Assembly: GCA_942493375.1 (NCBI GenBank)
Contig: OW818698.1
Location: 992,001-1,056,000 of the forward strand
Direction of reading: 5' to 3'
DNA from: G942493375 sp942493375
GTDB taxonomy: Bacteria > Armatimonadota > UBA5829
Length of the DNA stretch: 64,000 nucleotides
The first letter of the stretch is position 1, and the number at the start of each line of letters is the position of its first letter. Of this stretch, positions 28,170-36,713 are shown in pieces. The translations under genes were made by a program, and so were the position numbers. A model generated the notes under the pieces. The model was not told the DNA's origin. It was given only the letters and a program-made list of their open reading frames with translations, and ran no database searches.

Positions 28170-30209
28170 TTAAGTGATGAATGTAAACCCACGATCTTCT
28201 AACCGCTTTGTATCGTTTGTAGACGGGGATGGTATTGCCCATGCAAGAAGATATTTCGGTCTGGAGCTTCCAACATATGCAAAACGCGAATACTCCTCAT
28301 TCTCACTATTTGCGTCCAACCATTCAGTCCATTTGCCGCCAGATCCTGCCCTAGATGATGATACCAGCAATACAGCATCTATAGTTTCACCTTTTACATC
28401 ATGTATAGTGGTAATTCTTAAAGTCTCGTTGGAATTTTTATGAGTCGTATCTAGCAGCTTGTTAGTGGGATTGGATTTATCCCTAATTTTCGTTTTTATT
28501 TCGAATGCATTAATCGGTGAAATATTGCCAAAATAATCAGTCCAGTTATCTTCTATTATGTGCTGGCACAGACTTGAAAACTCACCAAACCATATCGATT
28601 GTTTTGTATCTAGATTTACCAAACACTCATTTAATAAGCACGCATCAAGGAGTAGTGAAATGAACATTCGCCAACGCAGGCTTAATGAGATGCTTTGTGG
28701 GCAGTAGTATTGCCGTTTCCCTTTATTTGATTCATTAAATATAGTCGATGCCAAAACCTTACCCATACACATTAATGCTTCATTCATCGAATCAGCACGT
28801 TGTGTTTTCCACAATGCACTAGCCAATACTGCTCTTTCAGCAATACTCAAATCCTTACTGGATTCACCTGGGCGTAATTTACATATTGTTGAATGGCTAC
28901 GTGCAAGAATGGCAGATTTTTCAATCTTAAGTTTTGAATTATTTAGTAAAACAACAAAGCGTTCAACCAAATCGGATATACTATTCTGCTCGTAACTAAA
29001 ACACACGCATATCGGCTTTGTATTATTGTATGGAATCCCTTGGATTTCATTTTCCTCTGTGTTTACAAGCTTTGAACAAAAGTCGACTATGGGTTGAAAA
29101 CTTCTGAAGTTCCTATTCATGTCCATTGGGAGGAATCCATTGTCCTTGGCAAATTGTCCAACTTTTTGTGGATCAACTTTTTTGAAAGCATATATCGCTT
29201 GGTTCAAATCACCCACCAGATGAACAGTCGAACCAGCCACAAATAATTGTTTCAAAATCATCAATTGTGTTTCAGATAGATCCTGGCACTCATCTACAAT
29301 GATCAATGGAAAACGCGATGACACTCTACTTAATAAATCACTATTTCTATGCAGTAGTTCGTAACAGATGTATTCAACATCCTGGTAGGTTGCAAAACCA
29401 GAACCCCAAAATGCTTTTTTTGTTTCCATAAATCCGTTACGCATATATTCCAAAGTCAACCAATACAATCTGTCATTGTTTCGTTTTTCTGTGAACGCTT
29501 TTGATCTAAAATAGTTGTCATCGTTAATAATATGATGGTAACCTTGAGATGATACAGGTAAAATATCAAAAGTATTGCTTGCAGGTATTGCTGTTATATT
29601 ATTTGCGAAGAGGGGCATAGGTACTAGAGATGTGGTTCCATCCTTTATATTCTTATTATAATAATAGGGTGTCTTGCATTTAAAGGCATATAGCCATCCA
29701 CCAGATTCAGTTTCATCGATTAACTTGATACTATGGTCTCTATCCATTCCACTATATCCTGTGATGATATGTCCGAAAGGATTTGCCAAGTAACCATGAA
29801 GCCAACTGTCAATCGTTCCCACATAGTGCGGATATTTAATCTTATCAGCCTTGGTAAATTGAAGTATTCGTTCTTTTATCACATCCGCCGCATTATTCGT
29901 AAATGTTAAGACGGCAATACCACTACCTGCATTTACCCATTTTGAGATCTCATAAGCGGCTTTTAGTCCAACAACCTCTGTTTTACCGCTACCAGGGCAA
30001 GCTCTCAGAAAAGTGTTGTTTTTGATTGATGACAACACATATTCACATTGCGAGTGAGTTTTCTCATCAATACGACAGTGATTGTAGATTCTACATAATG
30101 GGTTGTGTAATCCATAACCAGCAAAACATTGACTTGCGCTCAATCCTTGAGGTTTGCCGCATATCTGGCAGGCAATGTTCTCATACTGCTCATCTGATCT
30201 ATACATCAT
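28170..30209 (-). CDS. gajB: Gabija helicase-like subunit GajB (extended)
   Basis: 679 residues, longer than typical GajB (~500). UvrD/Rep-type SF1 motifs are clear: CPGSGKTEVVG (motif I), TFTNNAADVI (Ia), IIVDECQDLS (II), VGDLNQAIYAFKK (III), MNRNFRS (IV) and a late TTIHDVKGETIDAVLLVSS (V). An N-terminal Cys cluster (CQIC...C...CRIYNHC, residues ~11-45) looks like an added zinc finger. In Gabija, GajB senses or unwinds nucleic acid and works with GajA in a complex. The start ATG (30209 or 30206) overlaps the gajA stop in ATGATGTATAG, so the pair is translationally coupled. Confidence 0.85.
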   Translation of the reverse strand: MMYRSDEQYENIACQICGKPQGLSASQCFAGYGLHNPLCRIYNHCRIDEKTHSQCEYVLSSIKNNTFLRACPGSGKTEVVGLKAAYEISKWVNAGSGIAVLTFTNNAADVIKERILQFTKADKIKYPHYVGTIDSWLHGYLANPFGHIITGYSGMDRDHSIKLIDETESGGWLYAFKCKTPYYYNKNIKDGTTSLVPMPLFANNITAIPASNTFDILPVSSQGYHHIINDDNYFRSKAFTEKRNNDRLYWLTLEYMRNGFMETKKAFWGSGFATYQDVEYICYELLHRNSDLLSRVSSRFPLIIVDECQDLSETQLMILKQLFVAGSTVHLVGDLNQAIYAFKKVDPQKVGQFAKDNGFLPMDMNRNFRSFQPIVDFCSKLVNTEENEIQGIPYNNTKPICVCFSYEQNSISDLVERFVVLLNNSKLKIEKSAILARSHSTICKLRPGESSKDLSIAERAVLASALWKTQRADSMNEALMCMGKVLASTIFNESNKGKRQYYCPQSISLSLRWRMFISLLLDACLLNECLVNLDTKQSIWFGEFSSLCQHIIEDNWTDYFGNISPINAFEIKTKIRDKSNPTNKLLDTTHKNSNETLRITTIHDVKGETIDAVLLVSSSRAGSGGKWTEWLDANSENEEYSRFAYVGSSRPKYLLAWAIPSPSTNDTKRLEDRGFTFIT

Positions 30210-32103
30210 TATTGCCCATGGCCCACAAGATGGCATCGTGTATATATTTAGGAACGGTAAATTTGGGTTTATCAGGAGATGCTAGTTTTTCGGCAAGAAC
30301 TTGAGCAAAGATACCCTTACCAACAGTCTTTGTATCCTCAACTCGCGTAAGTAACTCTCGGGATGCATCAGCTTTATGCTCATCTGTTTCTTTTGACCAA
30401 TCTTTTTCTGAAACTTTTCTAAGGTTGGTAGCAATCACACTATCCTGAGTTGGCCATAGCTCTGAAAGCAGTTGCATCATGATCCCCAAGTTATCTGCCT
30501 CCATTGCCAAATCGTATTCTAATGTTTTCAGTTGACCAGCATATAGACGACAGACACCATCTGGATCATTTACTTTATTGATTAATTCGAGAGCGAAGTT
30601 CTTCCCTTTTACTGGATTAGCAGGGGTTGGGTTGATATGTATCTTATTCACATCCTTATCAGGTGGGTCATTATCAGTTATCCCAGAACAGCGAACTGGA
30701 AGTTTTTTGTATTTGGATAGTAACTCATTGCCATCTATATTGCAGAAGAGTTGCATGAAATGTTGGAAGTAGATACCACCCATATTAATGACCGATATCC
30801 CAGCGTCTGCTAATGTGGGTGGCAATATCTTATCCTGATGATCGGCATTATATTTGTCCAGGACACGTTTAGCAAGCTCTGGAAGAATTAGTGCCTCTGC
30901 AATACCTTCAACCAAGATAATGCCTTTGGCAAACAACAATATTGACTTTGTTGCATCTAGCCATCGTGAGATAAATGCCTTGCTGTTCGATGCTAATCCG
31001 CATTCACTTAATCGGATTGCTGTTGGATTCTCATTCGTTCCACCTGACAGGTGGATGATAGAATCAATTGATGCTGCAGACGCGAGTACAGGCGAGTGCG
31101 TAGTGACAATGACTTGAATACCAGCTATATTTGCTTGATCTTCAAGATATTCCAATAACTTAGTTTGTAATTGCGGATGTAGGTGGGCTTCGGGTTCTTC
31201 TATTAAGAGAACTCTTAAATATTCAGGCTCTGTTTTTTTATCTTCTTCTGTTGTAAGCTCCGCAAGTATTGTAGCTAGGTACAAAAGATTATTATAACCG
31301 AGACTGTTTTCTTCGAGCGTTCGATATTGCTCTGTATCCGGATTTGAGTTGAGGAATGGAAAGAAGAGAAGACGAAGACTTTCAACTATGCGATTAAAAC
31401 TAGTTTCAGCAAACTGTATTGTGGTGCCTTGCCCAAATACTTCCCCTACTGCTTTCTTTAGTTGTGTGCTGATTCTGTCATTCGCACCTGATATGGAATA
31501 TTCATTTTCCTTAGCCAAATCTTTATTCAGCTGCGTTACTTTTTTCACAAGAGGATGATTGGCTTCATCTTTAAGGCTTGAACGGTTAATATTCTTTATA
31601 AATCGAGCTAGTCTTGAGCCTCTCCCTTCGCGAAGTCTTGCTTCTGCGTCACGAAGCGGGGGAACATAAATGCAATTAATCGTGTCCATTAAGTCCCATT
31701 CGAAAATGGAATTCTTGGATGCTCCTCCCCAAATAAATCGCTTGTATCGTCCACTTTTTGATAGAGGACCATCAACCCGAAGATTGAGGACTGCATTTCC
31801 ATGCAGATCAGTCCATGGAAGAAATGCAACTTGTTCCTCATGAGACAATTTTTCAAAATGCACTGATATGTCAATACTCTCACAACGTTGAGCATTCTTC
31901 TCGAATTGACAGTTGAAATCTGTATCATCAATGCCACTTCGTCCATACTCATCTTCGTGCAGAATAAGTCGTATAGCATCTACAACAGCACTCTTGCCAA
32001 CTCCATTCTCACCAACAAGGACATTAAGACCTTCAGCGAACTCTATTTCGAAATGATTGCCGAAACTCTTAAAACCTTCTATTTCCAGTTTATGCAAGTA
32101 CAA
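30199..32103 (-). CDS. gajA: Gabija endonuclease GajA (OLD-family ATPase-TOPRIM)
   Basis: 634 residues. The ABC-type ATPase half has MYLHKLEIEGFKSFG, Walker A GENGVGKSA (31-39), a signature-like NSLGYNNLLYLA, Walker B VLLIEEPEAHLHP and the H-loop VTTHSP. The TOPRIM half has GIILVEGIAEALILP (the Glu) and the later acidic ITDNDPPD. OLD/GajA enzymes nick or cut DNA at the TOPRIM site when nucleotide levels fall, which phage replication causes. It is the promoter-proximal gene of the minus-strand group, with gajB overlapping its end. The ~440-base divergent gap to the deaminase gene must hold its promoter. Confidence 0.88.
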   Translation of the reverse strand: MYLHKLEIEGFKSFGNHFEIEFAEGLNVLVGENGVGKSAVVDAIRLILHEDEYGRSGIDDTDFNCQFEKNAQRCESIDISVHFEKLSHEEQVAFLPWTDLHGNAVLNLRVDGPLSKSGRYKRFIWGGASKNSIFEWDLMDTINCIYVPPLRDAEARLREGRGSRLARFIKNINRSSLKDEANHPLVKKVTQLNKDLAKENEYSISGANDRISTQLKKAVGEVFGQGTTIQFAETSFNRIVESLRLLFFPFLNSNPDTEQYRTLEENSLGYNNLLYLATILAELTTEEDKKTEPEYLRVLLIEEPEAHLHPQLQTKLLEYLEDQANIAGIQVIVTTHSPVLASAASIDSIIHLSGGTNENPTAIRLSECGLASNSKAFISRWLDATKSILLFAKGIILVEGIAEALILPELAKRVLDKYNADHQDKILPPTLADAGISVINMGGIYFQHFMQLFCNIDGNELLSKYKKLPVRCSGITDNDPPDKDVNKIHINPTPANPVKGKNFALELINKVNDPDGVCRLYAGQLKTLEYDLAMEADNLGIMMQLLSELWPTQDSVIATNLRKVSEKDWSKETDEHKADASRELLTRVEDTKTVGKGIFAQVLAEKLASPDKPKFTVPKYIHDAILWAMGNNDV

Positions 32104-32542
32104 GCTATTATCGCCTTTCTATACTTAGCATTATGAATATCCTAGACATGGAATAAGCCCGAATCAGTCCGAAAACTGCCACGGACTCACGAGACTTATA
32201 CGATAATATTCGGTATATTGTCAAGTAGTGTTTAAATATTGTTACTGCTCAGCGGCTCAAAGGGGCTCAAAGGGGACAGACACCTTTAAATGTAGGTGTG
32301 TTAATGCAAAACACAAAATATAATTGCTGACTATCTCCCGGTAGGCATCAATGCCGATCAGGAATTGAGAATGTGATTTCCAAATAATAAAAATTGACCG
32401 AAAAGATGCAGAGATGTAGAATTGTCTGGTCGCTTCGGTGATCCATGACCTGGTTCCATTGTTATATTGGTTATGTGAACTTGACTTCAACTATTTCATT
32501 TCACCTTATGACCGAAAGTAATGAAAAGGAGCGGAAATATAT
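32104..32542. promoter_or_regulatory. Divergent intergenic region between gajA and the deaminase gene
   Basis: This 439-base gap lies between two diverging antiphage genes, so it should hold both promoters. It contains gctcaaaggg twice in tandem and ggacagacaccttt (also at ~9228). In known dCTP-deaminase systems of the AvcID type, a small RNA antitoxin precedes the deaminase. I see no decisive structure here, so this is only a place to look. Confidence 0.4.
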
Positions 32543-34051
32543 ATGGTTGATAATCCATCACAACCTGCGTCGGAAAACAGGTTATCAGAGACTATTTATT
32601 CCGATTCCGAATTAGTAATAGCTCTTGTAGGTGCCGTTGGTACTGAATTAGATCTAGTTGAAACCGAACTTAAGGAACGACTGCAGACATTTGGCTATAC
32701 TACAGAGTTGATTCATATTTCTGAAAAAGTGATTCCTACAATTTGCTCTGTTGACATAAGTACTACTGATCAATATGCCAGGATTTCATCATTGATGGAT
32801 GCTGGAAACAAGGCACGTGAATCTTCCAAAGATAATGCAATACTGGCATATGGCGCTGTATCAGCAATTGGCTCAATAAGAGTATGTGAAAATGAGGAAC
32901 TGCTTGCAAAACCTAAACGTGCCTATATTATAAAATCTCTTAAACATCCTGATGAGATTGGAGCTTTGAGAAAAATATATTCAAGAGGTTTCTACTTGAT
33001 AGGAGTGTATTCAGATGAGCGTAGACGCGTTAAATATTTGAAGGATAGCAAACGAATAGATAGTGTAAAAGCGACAGAATTAATAGAACGCGATGCAGAT
33101 GAGAATCTTCCACATGGGCAACGGACACGAGATAGTTTTCATTTATCAGATTTCTTCATTTATTTAACAGACAGTCATGATAAAATGCGGCATAGTATAT
33201 GGAGGATACTAGATTTACTTTTTGGATATCCTTACTCAACTCCGACATTCGATGAATATGCTATGTTTTTAGCTTTTGCTGCATCTCTACGTTCAGCTGA
33301 CTTATCAAGACAGGTCGGAGCGGTTATCGCAAGAGATAATGAGATATTAGCAACGGGAGCAAATGATTGTCCTCGGTATGGTGGTGGACTTTACTGGCCT
33401 GAATCTAGTGGTTCTGGGGAAATAATTGACAAAGAAAATGGAAGAGATTATATGCGCGGATATGACTCAAACACACTTGAGAAAGGTAAAATAATAGAGG
33501 ATATTGCATCTCAAGTTAGTGAAGACCAGAGGGAGGATATCAAAGCAAGTTTGTGGAATAGTAAGTTAGGTGATATCACAGAATATGGTCGTGTTGTCCA
33601 TGCTGAAATGGACGCTCTACTTACTTGTTCGCGCAATACAATGAGCGCTAGAGGCGGGACATTATATTGCACAACATTCCCATGCCACAATTGTGCTAAA
33701 CACATTATCGCATCTGGAATAAAAAGAGTGGTGTATGTAGAACCATATCCTAAGAGCAAAGCAGCAGATTTCCATAGTGACTCCATTTCGTTAGGATTTA
33801 CAGAGAAAAATGATAGAGTGCAGTTTGAACCATTTGTGGGTGTTGGCCCACGTATGTTCTTTGACCTGTTTTCAATGCATTTAAGCAGTGGGTCCCGTTT
33901 GGTTAGGAAAAAGAAAGACGGTTCTATCGTAGAATGGGAACCGGAAAATGCTAAATTGCGTATACCACTTATACCCAGTTCATACCTAGATTTCGAAACT
34001 GCATATGCAAGTAAATTTAGTAAGTATAGAAAGGAGATTGAACATGGATAA
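32543..34051 (+). CDS. Antiphage deoxycytidylate deaminase (AvcD/DcdV-type)
   Basis: 502 residues. The N-terminal ~190 residues form a kinase-like P-loop-type region beginning ELVIALVGAVGTELDLVE, with a degenerate loop. The C-terminal half is a zinc-dependent dCMP/dCTP deaminase: VVHAEMDALL with His353 and Glu355, and TTFPCHNCAKHI with Cys381 and Cys384. This two-part build is that of deaminases that destroy dCTP during infection and starve phage DNA synthesis. An internal insertion (SGSGEIIDKENGRD) matches the long loop between motifs. It diverges from gajA, and the next small ORF overlaps it by eight bases. Confidence 0.82.
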   Translation: MVDNPSQPASENRLSETIYSDSELVIALVGAVGTELDLVETELKERLQTFGYTTELIHISEKVIPTICSVDISTTDQYARISSLMDAGNKARESSKDNAILAYGAVSAIGSIRVCENEELLAKPKRAYIIKSLKHPDEIGALRKIYSRGFYLIGVYSDERRRVKYLKDSKRIDSVKATELIERDADENLPHGQRTRDSFHLSDFFIYLTDSHDKMRHSIWRILDLLFGYPYSTPTFDEYAMFLAFAASLRSADLSRQVGAVIARDNEILATGANDCPRYGGGLYWPESSGSGEIIDKENGRDYMRGYDSNTLEKGKIIEDIASQVSEDQREDIKASLWNSKLGDITEYGRVVHAEMDALLTCSRNTMSARGGTLYCTTFPCHNCAKHIIASGIKRVVYVEPYPKSKAADFHSDSISLGFTEKNDRVQFEPFVGVGPRMFFDLFSMHLSSGSRLVRKKKDGSIVEWEPENAKLRIPLIPSSYLDFETAYASKFSKYRKEIEHG

Positions 34052-34241
34052 TAGAGAAGATAAAAAAAATGAAGCTTGCGCTACCCGACAACAAGGTGAT
34101 ATGTTATCTCATCTTGAGTGGGCTGAAAGAACAGTTCAATCTTGGCCAGAATGGAAAAGAAATATGCTTGGATCAGAATTGTCTGAACAAGATGAATCTG
34201 GACACAATCATACCAGCTCAGAACAAACTATGAAGTGTTGA
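34044..34241 (+). CDS. Small protein translationally coupled to the deaminase
   Basis: 65 residues, hydrophilic, with the core LEWAERTVQSWPEWKRNML. Its ATG at 34044 lies inside the deaminase stop region (overlap eight bases), with AAGGAGATT seven bases upstream. It therefore depends on deaminase translation. Similar small Trp-rich W-A-x-R...WP-x-WKR proteins occur in varied genomes as hypotheticals. The role is unknown: an inhibitor, adaptor or sensor of the deaminase would all fit. Confidence 0.6.
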   Translation: MDNREDKKNEACATRQQGDMLSHLEWAERTVQSWPEWKRNMLGSELSEQDESGHNHTSSEQTMKC

Positions 34242-34593
34242 TATAGATTATTGCGGGTACTTTTTTCTGGAAAAGGAGCATCTTTGACCAGATAGAGTTC
34301 CCGCTATTTTTAGCAGTAGAATACCTGAAGTCTATATGTTTACTGCTCATATCACACATGAATATCATTACTAACTTTGTAACACCGCCTGCTCTTTTGT
34401 TTTATTTTTTGGGATAACTCTAACCGGTAACCTGCAATAAACCTCAAGGAACTGCCCCATTCACCCCCACTCTCCTGATATATGCTACAATATTCGCCTA
34501 TTATCGATGTAAATTCCATGGTTCAAACCCACGATTCTCTGTATTAATAAAGAGGGTTAAAGCTGAGCGTAGAAGGCGATTTATTCAACGGCC
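34242..34593. other. Orphan promoter/leader copy
   Basis: No gene. 34470-34590 resembles 39930-40020: ctcctgatat.tgctacaat, attcgcctatt and gctgagcgtagaag. At 39.9 kb this leader drives a gene; here it runs into transposase debris. Confidence 0.55.
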
Positions 34594-34725
34594 TCACGGT
34601 GTCACGCCGTGCAGTAAACATAGTTCAGCCACTTCGCGCAGGCTTAGGGTATAGCGCAAACGACAGAGCACGACAAGCATAACAAGGTCGGTGGGGTAAT
34701 CGAGAAAGTTGAAAGCTGTCCCAGT
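34594..34725 (-). pseudogene. Fragment of IS6-like transposase N-terminus
   Basis: The frame ends FNFLDYPTDLVMLVVLCRLRY...LSLREVAELCLLHGVTP and stops. This resembles the first ~45 residues of IS6/IS240-type transposases (YPP-x-VI...Y...LS-x-RDVEELLAERG). The DDE catalytic core is absent, and the reading frame upstream is not transposase-like. It is a relic, not a gene. Confidence 0.5.
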
Positions 34726-34823
34726 GCGCTCGTTGTATTTCGTATGCTGCGGGAACTCAAGTTGATTGAAGTATATAGCACTGTGCAAACCGGCGTTCCC
34801 GCAGTATAGAACTACACGTAATA

Positions 34824-34908
34824 GTTCAGTATTAGCGAGTAAATTTCCGTTCATCCTTCGATACGTGCTTCGCACTACTTCCTTCGATACGCGCTTTGCG
34901 CTACTCAG
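34824..34908. repeat. Left part of palindromic repeat split by the IS110-type element
   Basis: From gttcagtatt to gcgctactcag it matches 58825-58894, with an extra partial cttcgatacg unit. The remaining right part resumes at 36562. Confidence 0.85.
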
Positions 34909-34922
34909 CTTCCTATAATATT

Positions 34923-34991
34923 TGTAGGTCCTTACCTGAAATGTTAATCTTGAATTGTGAGATTCACAAAAACACACCAGGAGGACCTACA
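34923..34991 (+). promoter_or_regulatory. Structured 5' leader of the IS110 transposase
   Basis: tgtaggtcct (34923-34932) and aggacctaca (34982-34991) are perfect 10-bp inverted repeats. Between them ttgtga-gat-tcacaa forms an inner hairpin. The outer stem includes the AGGAGGACC ribosome site, so folding could limit transposase translation. Confidence 0.5.
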
Positions 34992-35015
34992 TGGAAAGTA
35001 TGAGACTTATCAAAA

Positions 35016-36287
35016 GTGAATGTCAAGAGGTACTCGGATCGCAAGTGGGGATTAGTAGTCGGACTCGATATAAGCAAAGATAGCATAACATTTCGAGCCT
35101 GCAGACCGGATGCAGCCAGCAAACCTGTGACCATCACCCAGGATATGGGAGGATTTAGCAAGCTTACAGGTGTTCTAGAGGGTTACAAAAGTGATGGTTG
35201 TGATGTGTGGGTAGGATATGAACCCACCGGTCCTTATAGCTGCTGCGTGCTTGAGTATCTTGTGGAAAAGAATTGGAAAGTTGTTCAGGTAAATCCCAAG
35301 CACACAAGCAAGTTCAATGATATAAGGGACAACAGTCCTGGCAAAGATGATCCTCGCGATCCTCGTGCAATATCGGATCTTATATGGCAGGGTTGTTACA
35401 GTACACCGGTGCATCTGACTGGGACATATGCAGAACTACGTGCAGCTTCAGCAGAATGGGAGATGCTGAAACGCGAGAGCACAGTGATAAAAAATCAACT
35501 ACATTCCTTGATGGAGTTATGGTTTCCGGAGTTAAAGATGGTTTTCAAAAGTGGGCTTTGCCTGAGCACATTGGCAATAATGAAGAAGTATGCGACATGT
35601 GAATCATTGGCTAAGGCTGGTTTTACAAAAGTTCGAGCTGTTCTGCATAAAGCCAGCAGTGGTCGCACTGCTTCAAGGGCTCGCGAATTGGTAGATGCAG
35701 CTTCCAACAGCACGGCTCTAAAGAGTGGGCAAAAATCAAGACACAGGACAATGATGAACCATTTGGCAAGACTTGAGCTCATTGAGACCCAAAAAGCAGA
35801 TCTTATATTGGAGTTGGAGAAGTTACTTCTTGAGCTTCCAGAATCAAAGAGTCTATTAAGTGTCAATGGTATCGGGATAATAACCACTGCTTTACTTTTG
35901 GGTGAGTGCGGTAACATTAGCGACTATAGCATGGGTCAACTGGAGAAGCTGGTCGGTCTGAATCTGTGTCACTTCTCAAGTGGCAGGCACAAAGGAAAAA
36001 AGAAGATTAGTAAGTGTGGGCGCTCCAGTGTGCGCTATGCTTTGTGTATGGCTGCAACACAAATGATGCGAAAGAACGGAATCTATTTTGATGTAGTTGA
36101 GGTTATGAGATCAAAAGACAAGAAGCCCGGAATTATCAGAATTGCTGTCGCGCGTAAGCTATTAAAGCTTCTGCACGCTTTGGTGTGCAGTGGTGAATGC
36201 TTTGATCGACAGCGATTCGTTGCGCGAAGAGGGACTGGAGACGATCTATTCGTCCTTAAAGACAGTCAGCCATTAACGGCTGCCTGA
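35016..36287 (+). CDS. IS110-family DEDD transposase
   Basis: 423 residues. The N-terminal RuvC-like DEDD domain shows VVGLDISKDSITF, VGYEPTGPY, QVNPKHTSKF and GKDDPRDPRAISDL. The C-terminal Transposase_20 domain shows LSVNGIGIITTALLLGECG and LEKLVGLN...SSGRHKG with the Ser region. IS110 enzymes insert the element site-specifically, guided by a bridge (seek) RNA. The first in-frame start is GTG 35016 without a clear ribosome site. A strong AGGAGG precedes the out-of-frame ATG at 34991, which opens a short leader overlapping the GTG, so coupled re-initiation is possible. It is complete, with no stops. Confidence 0.9.
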   Translation: MNVKRYSDRKWGLVVGLDISKDSITFRACRPDAASKPVTITQDMGGFSKLTGVLEGYKSDGCDVWVGYEPTGPYSCCVLEYLVEKNWKVVQVNPKHTSKFNDIRDNSPGKDDPRDPRAISDLIWQGCYSTPVHLTGTYAELRAASAEWEMLKRESTVIKNQLHSLMELWFPELKMVFKSGLCLSTLAIMKKYATCESLAKAGFTKVRAVLHKASSGRTASRARELVDAASNSTALKSGQKSRHRTMMNHLARLELIETQKADLILELEKLLLELPESKSLLSVNGIGIITTALLLGECGNISDYSMGQLEKLVGLNLCHFSSGRHKGKKKISKCGRSSVRYALCMAATQMMRKNGIYFDVVEVMRSKDKKPGIIRIAVARKLLKLLHALVCSGECFDRQRFVARRGTGDDLFVLKDSQPLTAA

Positions 36288-36299
36288 TCTTCTAACTCA

Positions 36300-36520
36300 G
36301 CTTTTATCGCTCCAGTCCTCTTCCGTGACGATCAATTAAGGAAGGTTATGGCTCCCTTGGGAGACCATCGAGTAAGTAGGGTTATCGCAGGGAAGAGTGC
36401 AGCAGGATATCGTGGCGTAATAATGGCAACTTCAAACCGGTCAGACACAGTCTGGCAAGGAACACTGTATTACGCCTGGCTGCAGCCTGACCCGATCTGA
36501 TACCATATCAGTATCCTTTT
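36300..36520 (+). ncRNA. Candidate bridge/seek RNA of the IS110-type element
   Basis: This is the non-coding 3' part of the element (274 bases after the stop), longer than the 5' part (107 bases), which suits the IS1111 subgroup. It can fold: 36348-36368 (atggctccc...gggagaccat) is a hairpin with one bulge. 36414-36422 ggcgtaata pairs with 36468-36476 tattacgcc around an inner cagac-aca-gtctg hairpin. Boundaries and guide loops are not established. Confidence 0.4.
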
Positions 36521-36561
36521 TCTACAAAATATATAAAAAAAGGACTTGACAATATTAGAGT

Positions 36562-36713
36562 AGGACGAACGGAAATTTACTATATTACACATTAACATTG
36601 AACTGTTACGACTACACCAATTAACCGTAGAGCAGATCCTTCGTTCCTCAGGATGACAAATTCCAGCAACTCTGAGCTGTTACCACCAATTAAGCGTGGA
36701 GTTAATCCGCTAA
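36562..36713. repeat. Right half of the split palindrome plus 3' repeats of the GH2 gene end
   Basis: 36562-36610 completes the split repeat (gacgaacggaaattta to gaactgttac). Then gcagatccttcgttcctcag (36630 region) is one arm of the hairpin at 60475. The words accaattaaccgtagag, accaattaagcgtggag and, inside the gene, accaattgaccgtagag are three copies of the GH2 gene's terminal sequence. Confidence 0.65.

Larger units (their letters stand above)
34909..36563 (+). mobile_element. IS110/IS1111-family insertion sequence (~1655 bp)
   Basis: Ends are inferred by comparing the split repeat (34824-34908 plus 36562-36610) with the intact repeat at 58825-58931. The uninterrupted sequence ctactcaggacgaacgg is broken exactly between ctactcag and gacgaacgg, leaving ag on both sides as the likely core dinucleotide. 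Imperfect subterminal inverted repeats are visible: aatatttgtaggtcctt at ~34917-34933 and aaggacttgacaatatt at ~36540-36556. No flanking duplication beyond the core is seen, as expected for this family. Confidence 0.85.

Noticed and set aside
35495..35917. 140-residue ORF antisense to the IS110 transposase
   Set aside because: Shadow frame without features; the plus-strand protein is a clear transposase.
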